DNA of 64,000 nt from Tyto alba (taxonomy: Eukaryota > Chordata > Aves > Strigiformes > Tytonidae), in assembly GCF_018691265.1 (NCBI RefSeq), contig NW_024881295.1, positions 20,884,243 through 20,948,242 on the forward strand. The letters run 5' to 3'. The notes under the pieces are model-generated. The model saw nothing but the letters and a program-made list of their open reading frames with translations. It made no database searches and was not told the DNA's origin. The position numbers and the translations under genes were made by a program. Below, one piece after another: positions 42,849 to 52,637 of the stretch. The stretch's first letter is position 1; each line of letters opens with the position of its first letter.

Positions 42849-43489
42849 CAGCGAAGAATTACATGCTGACACACACAGTAGTGCTGACCAAGTCATAAAC
42901 TGAATAATTACAGATATTGCAGCAAAGCAGAAACTCCCGGAACCGACAAGTCTTGGGCTCTGTGTCAGCAGACAGGTACTCGTGTGAGCAACTGCCCCAG
43001 TAAGCAGCGTCCGTGAAATAAAGGAAACTACACAAAGGTGTTAAATCGCACACAGAAGTATTTTCTGGGTAAAGACCTAAACAAGTGTGAGAACTTGTAA
43101 CTCCCACCTCCCCTTGGCAAGTTAGCAACCCCACATTCAAAACCCCCAAACTAGAAGAACGACACATACCTAAAGAACATGATTAGTCTTATTAATGCAA
43201 TTGAACCCATTCTTCCTAATCCGTTTGGCCCTTGGAACGAAGACCTTTCTTGAGGAAGTGTTAATAAGCTCCTTGCTTGTTTAAATCTATTTCCACTTAC
43301 CCATAAGTAAATGCAAACCAGATGTACGGGAAGGGCTCTCCCTTCGCTGCTCATTCAGCAGCTCCGTCATGGTCTGCCAGTGCTGGGACAGCTTCAGTGG
43401 AAGCTCTCAGGCAGACAAAGACCCCACACTACAGCCTTCCCAGACTAAAAATAAAAAAAAAAAATTTAAGAGCCAGCCTTCTGGTGACC
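42849..43489. other. Intronic stretch, no gene recognised
   Basis: No feature recognised. GC content rises from about 43310. Confidence 0.5.
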
Positions 43490-44290
43490 CTGCCCAGCCG
43501 CAGACACCCGCCGGGCAGGGGATGGGTGCGGTGCCTCCCTCACAGGATCGCACACAGCTGCGTTACAAGCCGAGCCTGCTCGAGCGCATCGCCCAACCCA
43601 ACCACCAGCACTCCCCACGGGGGCATCACCCCATTAAGTGGCCCACGGGAGAAACCCCCCCACAGCTCCTCTCCAGAGGTGAGGAGGCTACAAATCAGCA
43701 GCAAAACCTTCCCAGGCCAAGGGAAGAGCCGGGAAAGAAAAAGATGCCACATCACCCCCCGCAGCTAACATGGTGTTTCTTTTTCTCAGGCTAAACAAGC
43801 CACGGAGACACGGGGGAGGTCCCTGCAGCACTAGCAAGCCCCATGCCACCTCCCGTACCAGGGGGAATCCCACACCCACAGAGCCACGCTCCGGGGCACA
43901 CAAGCAGCCCAACCCCTCGAGCTCCTGCTTCGCTCACCCCTCGCCGCTGCGGGGCCCCCCACCAAGCTGCCTCTTGCCTCCCCACAGCCAGCCTGCAAGG
44001 AGACCTGCGTCCAGTCCAGGGCACCGCTGAAGCCCACGCTGCTGGTTTGTCCCGCAGGGGCCATGGCATTACCGGTCCTCAACCCCCACGGACGCACCGG
44101 CACCGGCTCCCGCCAGCCGCGGGAGACTCCAAGGTGCACAGAAACTGGCCCTCCACGCACCCCAGGGCCCAGCCAAGCACCTACCTTGTTCACACGGTGG
44201 GGCAACGCTGCAGGAGGGGCACAGCCCCGCAAAACTGAACGGGGTGGGGGTTAGGAACTGAGTCCGTCGTCGGCACAGCAAGGAGCGAGC
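43490..44290. other. GC- and CpG-rich block
   Basis: GC content is far above the surroundings. I counted about 40 CpG over about 780 bp by hand, so the CpG ratio is borderline for an island overall and highest at about 43920-44160. Overlapping open frames (plus-strand frames of 141-148 codons at 43322-43794, others at 43831-44238) reflect few stop codons in GC-rich DNA. A TTTCTTTTTCTCAG acceptor-like string lies at about 43776. I recognise no protein family. An exon of a non-coding RNA or a decayed regulatory island would fit. Confidence 0.5.
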
Positions 44291-44445
44291 CAGGACCACG
44301 GCGCACCCCAGAGATAAGGCTGGAGACCACGACCCTCCAGAAGAGCTCGGGAAATAGCTAAGAGCCCCAAGGCTGACCTGAAATGGCCACCTGGAATGAG
44401 TGTGGGAAGGCCCCAGGTGGGGCCAACTAGGGCCATTAAGGCTTG

Positions 44446-45023
44446 TGTCGTGGCAGCCAACCCCCCGCAGCTGGTCACCCTCCCTTCCCCCTCCCCACCT
44501 GGGAGAGGGAGTTAGAGGGGGTGAAGGGAGACTGGCAGGCTGAGATGGGAACAATTTCGTAATGGCAATAAAATGAGAACAATGACAATAATAGAAAAAA
44601 AAAAAATATAAATGGGCAATGTGCAATGCAATTGCTCCCCACCTGCTGACCAACCCCCAGCCCGTTCCCGGCCAGCGACCCCGAGATACCAATATCCCAC
44701 AATCACAATCCCAGAAGAGGGAGAGAGAGCCCCTTCCCCACCACCCCTCCTCTATACAGTGAGCATGACGTTCCATGATATGGAATATTTCACTGGCCAG
44801 TTTGGGTCTGGTGCTGTGGCCGTGCTCCCTCCCTGCTCCCTGTGCCCCTGCACACGGGCAGGACACGGTGAGCTGGAGAGTCCTTGAAGTCTCAGCAGCA
44901 GCTGAAAACATCCGTGTGCCATCGGTGTTCTTCTCATACCAAACCCAAAGCTAAATCCAAAACACAGCACTCTTCCAGTTCCCCAAAAGGAATATTAACT
45001 CTATTTCAGCCCAAACCAGGACA
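44446..45023 (-). mobile_element. Solo LTR of an avian endogenous retrovirus, minus orientation
   Basis: Read on the minus strand it starts TGTCCTGGTTTGGGCTG and ends TTGGCTGCCACGACA. Internal landmarks run parallel to the LTR at 17241-17788: GAGTGCTGTGTTTTGGATTT, CTTCAAGGACTCTCCAGCT, GATGTTTTCAGCTGCTGCTGAG, GACCCAAACTGGCC, AATATTCCATATCATGG, GAGCAATTGCATTGCACAT. The two clearly belong to related but different subfamilies. Flanking GCTTG (44441-44445) and GCCTG (45024-45028) look like a 5-bp target duplication with one change. No internal retroviral sequence follows, so it is solo. It has the same orientation as TMEM178B, so its poly-A region could in principle act on that transcript. Confidence 0.88.
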
Positions 45024-45028
45024 GCCTG

Positions 45029-46719
45029 TTAGTGCCCCAGGCCAGCACTGCCTCTGCCGAGGGGAACCCACACCTGCGGTGCTGCCATCAGCCCCGTGTG
45101 GTGTGAGGGGCTTGTCTTCCCCCCAGAGATGTGGAGGGGCTGTACCTGGAGCCGTGCTCCCCCGCTGCTGCCTCAGTGGCTGCCCACGGCGGGGAATCCC
45201 TGGGCTGAAGGACCACAGCTACTGCAAACGGTACCCACTCAGGATCTGGCCCTGAGACGGCAGGGCTGGGCTGCAAGGTGGTGTTTCCTTTCTCCTCGAG
45301 AAAACTTCAACCTGATAACAGGCAAACGAATTTCCCCCCCCCCCCCCATAAATTTTCTTGGGATTATTTACAACGTTCACTTGGTGGAAGCAATCCACAT
45401 CTAGAGGCCTTATGTATCTCCCCCTCCAGGAGCAAACAGCCACTGAAATAAATTAATTGTCAAGCAAAGAGCAAGAGAAAAACACCCAAAATTTTCACCG
45501 CTGCAGCAGCGCTCAGAAAACATACACTTCTGTTTCTCACTCGCCTCACTCCTCCAGAAACCACTGGACCCCACAGCCAGCCAAGGCATCCTCCTCCTCA
45601 TCCCCTCCACTTCTTGCCCTCACCCCCAGCCCTGCAGCAGCACCCAGGCACATTTCACACCCTCTGAAAACGCCACTCAGAAATATTTAGCAAGCAAGGA
45701 CCAAAGGCCTGATCCAGAGCTGCTGCCTTCAGATGTAAGCAGTCTGCTCTGCCGCAGATGAACAAAATGAAAGCAATCTGAAGTTTCCTTGGGGAAGAAA
45801 GCAAAATTAAAAGGAATGCAGATCTTGCCCCCAAGCACGCAGGGGCTCCTGCTAGAGGCTACGCAGCAGATAGAGAGGAGCTGGGCCTCGTGCAATGAAG
45901 AGATTTGTGAAGTGTCACAGTGGAAGAGTTTCACTGTTACAGAAGATGACAACATTTGTTCTTCTTAACTGTGTGGCAAGACACATGATGGGTTAACTCA
46001 CCAGATTTCAATGTGTTTAAACTAGATATTTAGATAAAACACTTGCAAGATTGGGCTACTTTAACAAGATTCCCGAAATGTGTAAACTCACTGGGAACAT
46101 AATCATAACCATGTAGCAATAAATTAATATGCAAAATAGATGTTTTGGGTTAGAAGAGGACAGGTTGAATGAATGTTGCATTTGGAAAGATTATATTTTT
46201 AGTATTTCTTGATCATCTTGTTCTATCAGCCCAGAAGTTCGGAAGTGTGAAAGGGATAACGAGCCCCTACAAGGTTTGTGGCATTAGAGGGCTCCTTTGG
46301 TGGTACTAATGAAGCAGATGACTGTTACCTCTGCGACTTTCCATAATGTTAATTCTCGTAAAAGTAACTAGTATTGATCAGTCTCTATGATCTCATATCT
46401 GACAGTCAACACTTTGGCCTATTTTTGTTTGACAGGATATATGGAAAAAAAACCTGATCGTGCAGAAGAGACAAAGTGTGTGGTAGATGGGAGCTGTCTC
46501 AGATAGGTGAACGGGTAATCTCCAGTTCACCTCTCTTCTGGTGCACGCTGACTCCATGAGGTACAGCCTCTGAAGTTTTGCCTCCGGGCCTGTTACCTAC
46601 CTCTGTAGATACTTCACTGACAACGAAACCTGAAGAGAAAGTTAGTACTACATATTTTGACAGCAGAAGGCTCTTTGTAGTTTTCAGACTAATTTGCCAC
46701 TTCCTTGTGTGTCATTTCT
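45029..46719. other. Intronic stretch, no gene recognised
   Basis: The GC-rich text up to about 45300 fades into ordinary AT-rich sequence. A C14 run occurs at 45334-45347. The plus-strand frames at 44884-45404 have no recognisable motifs. Confidence 0.5.
45334..45347. repeat. Poly-C run (C14)
   Basis: Fourteen consecutive C residues before ATAAATTTT. Confidence 0.9.
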
Positions 46720-47150
46720 CATGCTATACCCCTTTGAATCACACAAAGTAATTATTCTCTTAGCATTAACACCCGCCAAATATTTGTAGTCTCTTAGTGC
46801 ATCCTCGCCTTCATCATCTCTTACTCAAATTTAGCTCTTCTAATCTTTCCACCTAAATCAATCCTGAAGCCATCCTGATAATTTTTGTTGATTTTCTTTG
46901 AACTCCTTTGAGTTTGTCGAGATATTGCGAGTAAAATTTTGCGCAAGGCTGGATGTGATGTTTTCCGGTGTTAATGCATCAGAACTGTATAGAGTAAATC
47001 TATTACTACCCTAATCTGCAATATGGTGCTTCCATATATGCAGCTCAAAACCATAATGTCGCTTTTCTGCAAACATGCTGCTTTATAATTTAACGTGTAA
47101 TGTCCTATCCCAAGTCTCAGAGCTGATCTTCAGGCTTTTGCTTCTTTATG
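46720..47150 (-). repeat. Ancient CR1/L3-like LINE fragment, minus orientation
   Basis: In plus order the text follows the reverse complement of old amniote CR1 3' parts: CCAAATATTTGTAGTCTCTTA, a CTCTTCTAATCTTTCCACCTAA segment, CCTGATAATTTTTGTTGATT, TTTCTTTGAACTCCTTTGAG, TTTGTCGAGATATTG, GCAAGGCTGGATGTGATG, TTTTCCGGTGTTAATGCATC, AGAGTAAATCTATTACTACC, then CTGCAAACATGCTGC. It is strongly diverged. Confidence 0.7.
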
Positions 47151-48584
47151 AGTGGCATGAATTCCAGATTATTTTCATATCTTGCTTTTTCCATTAGTAG
47201 ACAGATACAGAGCTCAAGGGCTCAGAAAATGTCAATAGGAGGAGCATCAGAATATATTATAATAATTAGAAAAGAAGGCTTCAAAATATTTTCCAAAGTC
47301 TTCGTGGCATCTTGCCCCTGAAGAAAAAACTGGTTTGACTAAATCCTTTTTTAGTTTCTGTGTGCACAGACACTGTTCCCGGGACAGCAAAGGACCACCA
47401 GATCCCACAGTCACACAGTCCTGAGACCACCGTGGAGCAGCATCCATTGCTACATACAACCTGTACAGCCTCGGATTTTGTATCGCTGCGTCCCCACGGC
47501 GAAGGCAGCTGCTGAATCTCCAGCCACAGGATCACAGGGAGGCACACGGTGCAGAATCTTGCTGATGGACGGGCGGGAGATTCAGAAGACAGTGAGGAAA
47601 CAGCACTGGAGCGGGGGGCTCAAAGTCACCCAACTCACACACGGAACAAATCAAAGAGTACCCAGAGGAGGATCCCCCCAACCCTCTTTAAAAGCCTCCC
47701 AGCCTTGCCTTGTTGGTAAGGTGTAAGTCTCCTCTCTTACCCTGGACTGACTGCTGCCCACTCACTGTCTTTGAGGCTCCCTGAGAAAGCAGTTACCTGT
47801 GTGTTCCTGCGGTGGGAGGCCAGGACTGCCGCGTGCTGGCCATCTCTGGCTCTTCAGAGCTAGTGAACCTGATGAGTTACGCTGCACAATTTGCATGGGA
47901 AGGCACAGGGTCAATGCAAAATGGGCAGGGGATAAAGGCTGGGTTAAATCACAGGCTAACTTGAAAGGACAAGCTTAATAATAACAAAATGTGACTAGGA
48001 AAAGGGACAGGAAGGAAGGGAGCTGAGCGGAACGGGATGAAAGGAGCAGGAAGAAGAGTGGTACGGAGGCAGAGAAGAAAAGGGCGCTCAGCCCCGGGCT
48101 GTCACGCCGCAGGGCAGCAGACTGCATCAGGCCGTTGGGAGCACGATCTCACGTCACTCACGGATGTGATCCGGAGGAAGCCATGGCAGCTTCCAAAGGG
48201 ACGCCCTCCACGTTTCAAACACCACTGACACGACACGGAGGAGCCCCAGACTGAGCCGTCAGTAGGTGTTTGAAGGCAACAGCCACCAGCCGTTTCTACT
48301 GAGGTAAAACCCGGGCACACATCTGTTTGAGAAGCCGACAAAATCTCATCGCTCTCCAGAGAGAAACTGAGTAACTCTAACAGCATTATGGCATTAGTGC
48401 TCCTTCCTTTAATAGCGCACTCTTTACTAACAGATTTCAAAGTGCCCTGCAAAGGAGGTATCTCCGTCACAAATAACAGGTGAGTAGGCTGAGACACTCA
48501 GGGGTCTGAAGCTGCATCCTAAGGCAGTCTAGCAGGAGATGAGGGAATAGAGACCAGCCACCATTCTCCTGCTCTAGTGCGCTA
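47151..48584. other. Intronic stretch, no gene recognised
   Basis: Moderately GC-rich from about 47460. No exon or transposon recognised. The 131-codon minus-strand frame at 48102-48497 has no family motif. Confidence 0.5.
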
Positions 48585-48702
48585 GTTGCAAAGCAACGCG
48601 TCCTATAAGCACGATCTTCTCCTCTCTCTACTTAACAGGGATCACTTCTGTTTCAAACCGAAGAGTATGCTTCCTTCGGTTTCTTACGGTTACCCTGGTG
48701 AC
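48585..48702. promoter_or_regulatory. Candidate regulatory cluster: two X-box (RFX)-like motifs around a hairpin
   Basis: GTTGCAAAGCAAC (48585-48597) is a near-ideal X-box with inverted halves GTTGC/GCAAC. GTTACCCTGGTGAC (48689-48702) is a second one with one change from the RGYAAC half. Between them AAACCGAAG (48655-48663) and CTTCGGTTT (48674-48682) form a perfect 9-bp inverted repeat with a 10-base loop. Binding by RFX proteins is inference from motif shape only. Confidence 0.4.
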
Positions 48703-50917
48703 AGGACAAATGCCAGGTGACATCCACTCTTCCCTTCAACACTCATCCTCAGAAGCGAGGAAGGTAGGTGTGGTTGAGGGGAAGGACCAGAGCCCTCCCA
48801 AGCAGTGAGATATCCCGCTTATCCTGCGACAGCCCAGCTCCCTCCTCCTCTCCTGGCTGCTCACCACGCCAAGTACATGACAAGTGGATTAAAATAACAT
48901 TTAAGGCAAGACTTAACACTCATTAAAAAGAGGTGAGATCTCAAAGCAAGCTCAAACTGCATCCTTACCTCACCCTGAAGAGATGGAAGATGGCAGCTTG
49001 CCGCACAGATTGCTGGCGGTTTCTGTCACAGCCTGTGTCAGGCTGCCACACGTACCTTAAACACACAAATGCACACATCGAGGAGCTCGGGAGGGGGTTC
49101 AGAGTCATCTACTAAACTCTCGTGCTCAACAAGGAGAGCTCCAGGGCTGGAAACCCCAAAATCTAACCGCATCTTCCACTGGCCAGCTGATCACTCGGCA
49201 GAGTAGAGCCCCGCATATCCCTCTCTTGACCCTCCCTCCCCCCCCCCCCGCCACCACCACTTTTGATCCCACAAACCCATTTTGCTTTGGAAGCTAGCAG
49301 ATGGGCACAAAGGTAGGGGGAAAGAAGACAAAAGGGATTTCTCCCAGGATTAGTATCACTGGAGCCCAGCAGTGGGTTTGTCTGGGAAATATTTTGCTAA
49401 AATGAAATATATTTCTGGTGAGGGAAAGCACTATATAAAAACAGCTCCATCTTAGAACATCTGCTCTTCATATCATCCTGTTCTGGCTTGCTTTACAGAT
49501 AGCATGCATTTAACCAATTAATGATGAAGAGTCAGCCTAGCTATGGATGAATGGCTTGGATTAATCTTTTTTGTCTTGTGTATGATAAACACCAACTTGT
49601 CAGCTAAATCCTGTCTGTAGAAACTTTATTAAGGATGATTATGCATGAGTCAGAAAGGACACAGCTTGACTTTCAGATCCCAATTTGAGTTTAAGGGCTG
49701 GCTGGTTAGAAACATCACCTTGAAAACTAAGTAAATTTGATCTGGATGCTGAAGAGAAAAAATAAGGAGTCTGGTGATGTCATTTTTCTCCAAAGTCACT
49801 TTTCTCTCTGCAGCAGGGTTTTACCTTTATTTGAATGAAGACCTTCCTTTTGATTTTATTTCTCTTTGCACTTTATAAACTATGTAAAATGAAAAAGAAA
49901 GCAAAAGAAAAAGAAAAAAAAAAAAAAGAAAGTATAATTGTCAGTTTTGTGCAATGACATTCTTAGCTGTGACACTAGGTATAGCAGCAGAGGACAGAAA
50001 CCAATAAAAGTTATTTATAGGGTTTTTAAGTTAAGTAGATAGAGGTCAAGATGTTTACCTGACCCACTGCTACAGTCAATGGGCTGGAGGATGTTTTAGA
50101 GGAACCAAAGTGGGATGAAATATTTACAGACCTATAATAAAGTTACACTTTATGAAAATTTAATGCATTTAATTTTAAAATTATTTTGGGTTTTTTTCAC
50201 ATTCAAAAATGTCAACTAGAAACTGTCAAACAAAAATATATTTAATGTCAAATTAAGTGTGCAAGATCAAACTAGCAAAAGTAAAGATGTTGTTTAAGTA
50301 AAAAATGATCCATCAGATGCAGTTGGCTAAAGACAATAATCAGGAAAAATTCAATTTGAATCAAGCTGAATAAAATTTTTAAAGCTTTTCAGTGAAATGT
50401 TAAGACAACAATTTTCATTTTAGGTCAACTCAGAATGTTTCGGTCAAACCATAATGAAATGCTTTGATTTTTAATATTTTTAATGGGATCAATTTTTCCA
50501 TGAGTAATACTCCCTAAAAAATAAAAGTCTACTTTAAGAATACTAAAAATTGTCATAATTTCTACAATGATATTTTTCGTGTTGAAAAAGAAATTACCTT
50601 TTTACCCCTTTGTTTCCCTTAGCCCTTCCTTACCTTCTAACGCTAGAGTGACTATTTTGACACTGTACTTGACAAAAATTCACAAGAGCCTTTGATTTTC
50701 CCCCAAATTGATAAACTTACCTTTTATGTAAAAAATACGTGGCCAGCTCTGCAATGCCAGTAATTCAGCCACGTCATAGAGGCGTCATCCTTCTTTTTTC
50801 CATATGTCTGATTACACTGACCTGAGGCTTTATTCAGATTTATAATAGCGGAGACAAGAGTCTACATTTCTCTTCTTTCCCTGGGTAGACCATTACTTGA
50901 GCTATTTAGGAAGGAAG
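48703..50917. other. Intronic stretch, no gene recognised
   Basis: A C12 run lies at 49238-49249. A purine-rich A/G tract lies at 49890-49932. From about 50100 to 50600 the sequence is very AT-rich. No gene recognised. Confidence 0.5.
49890..49932. repeat. Purine-rich (GAAAA)n-like simple repeat
   Basis: Imperfect GAAAA/GAAAG units around a run of A. No LINE or SINE body at its edge. Confidence 0.8.
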
Positions 50918-51190
50918 GATGCTTTTATAGCTAAGGCATAAGACTAAGAGTCAAGATATTTGGACACATTTCCAGCTCTAGATCAGATTTTTGTGTGATT
51001 GCAGACAAGGCATCCTGAGTTTCTTGGCAAAATAAGGAAAAGAGAATATCTCAATAATTCTTCCACTGGTTAGATTTTATGCTTTGAGGCAGTCTTTTTC
51101 CTTACCATATTAGTCAACCTCAAATTAGATACAGAGTCCTGAACTGGGGACTAAGCCTTCTGCTGGGACCCTTGGTAGAAATCTCATGCT
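50918..51190 (+). repeat. MIR-type SINE fossil with amniote tail, plus orientation
   Basis: MIR landmarks appear in order: TTATAGCTAAGGCATAAGAC, TAAGAGTCAAGATATTTGG, TTTCCAGCTCTAGATCAG, TGTGTGATTGCAGACAAGGC, GGCAAAATAAGGAAAA. The tail then reads TTAGATTTTATGCTTTGAGG, CAGTCTTTTTCCTTACCATA and CAGAGTCCTGAACTGGGGAC, close in order to the longer amniote MIR-like tail. Old and diverged. Together with 32873-33005 it shows this SINE class at least twice in the window. Confidence 0.72.
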
Positions 51191-51467
51191 GCAGCTCCAT
51201 TTTAATGCCTTTCAGGCGGATTTCTTTTCTTTAAAGATCTGCTTTTTGGAAGACAGAAGCTGCGTGTTTTTTTCCCACCCGCAGATGCTTTCCATAATCT
51301 GTCAGCACCATGTCCCCAGCAACCTGTACTCCTCCAGTTTGGTGACTCCCTCCTCGTTTACCAAAACCACCGTTTGCTTCAGCTCTCCCAAGCCCCAGCT
51401 GCCCCGATGAGCTGCACCTCGAGGTGCCAGTGCCACGTGGGCCGTGTCAGCAGATGCTAACGGAGTG

Positions 51468-52637
51468 CTGCAGCTCCTGCAGCCTCCCCTGGAATATCCA
51501 CGCCACGCTGCAGCTCCTGCAGCCTCCCCTGGAATATCCACGCCACGCTGCAGCTCCTGCAGCCTCCCCTGGAATATCCATGCCACGCTGCAGCTCCTGC
51601 AGCCTCCCCTGGAATATCCATGCCACGCTGCAGCTCCTGCAGCCTCCCCTGGAATATCCACGCCACGCTGCAGCTCCTGCAGCCTCCCCTGGAATATCCA
51701 CGCCACGCTGCAGCTCCTGCAGCCTCCCCTGGAATATCCACGCCACGCTGCAGCTCCTGCAGCCTCCCCTGGAATATCCACGCCACGCTGCAGCTCCTGC
51801 AGCCTCCCCTGGAATTTCCATGCCACGCTGCAGCTCCTGCAGCCTCCCCTGGAATATCCACGCCACGCTGCAGCTCCTGCAGCCTCCCCTGGAATTTCCA
51901 TGCCACGCTGCAGCTCCTGCAGCCTCCCCTGGAATATCCACGCCACGCTGCAGCTCCTGCAGCCTCCCCTGGAATTTCCATGCCACGCTGCAGCTCCTGC
52001 AGCCTCCCCTGGAATATCCACGCCACGCTGCAGCTCCTGCAGCCTCCCCTGGAATATCCACGCCACGCTGCAGCTCCTGCAGCCTCCCCTGGAATATCCA
52101 CGCCACGCTGCAGCTCCTGCAGCCTCCCCTGGAATATCCACGCCACGCTGCAGCTCCTGCAGCCTCCCCTGGAATTTCCATGCCACGCTGCAGCTCCTGC
52201 AGCCTCCCCTGGAATATCTATGCCACGCTGCAGCTCCTGCAGCCTCCCCTGGAATTTCCATGCCATGCTTCAGCTCCTGCAGCCTCCCCTGGAATTTCCA
52301 TGCCACGCTGCAGCTCCTGCAGCCTCCCCTGGAATTTCCATACCACGCTGCAGCTCCTGCAGCCTCCCCTGGAATATCCACGCCACGCTGCAGCTCCTGC
52401 AGCCTCCCCCGGAATTTCCATGCCACGCTGCAGCTCCTGCAGCCTCCCCTGGAATATCCATGCCACGCTGCAGCTCCTGCAGCCTCCCCTGGAATATCCA
52501 TGCCACGCTGCAGCTCCTGCAGCCTCCCCTGGAATTTCCATGCCACGCTGCAGCTCCTGCAGCCTCCCCTGGAATATCCATGCCACGCTGCAGCTCCTGC
52601 AGCCTCCCCTGGAATATCCACGCCACGCTGCAGCTCC
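51468..52637. repeat. 40-bp minisatellite, 29 units
   Basis: The unit runs CAGCTCCTGCAGCCTCCCCT then GGAATATCCACGCCACGCTG, repeated with fixed period 40 from about 51468 to 52637 (about 29 units plus a partial). Three main unit types differ at two linked spots: a = AATATCCACG, b = AATATCCATG, c = AATTTCCATG. The fourth combination (AATTTCCACG) never appears. Because 40 is not a multiple of 3 and the unit has no stop in any phase, long frames open on both strands (up to 452 codons at 51444-52802 plus and 445 codons at 51302-52639 minus). They repeat every 40 residues and are not evidence of a gene. Each unit has two CTGCAG palindromes. Confidence 0.97.

Noticed and set aside
44069..44911. 280-codon minus-strand open frame
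   Set aside because: It reads through the minus-strand solo LTR into the GC-rich flank and has no retroviral or host domain.
51468..52637. Regular repeats that could suggest a CRISPR array
   Set aside because: The units are contiguous with no unique spacers, and the window is a vertebrate genome. It is a minisatellite.
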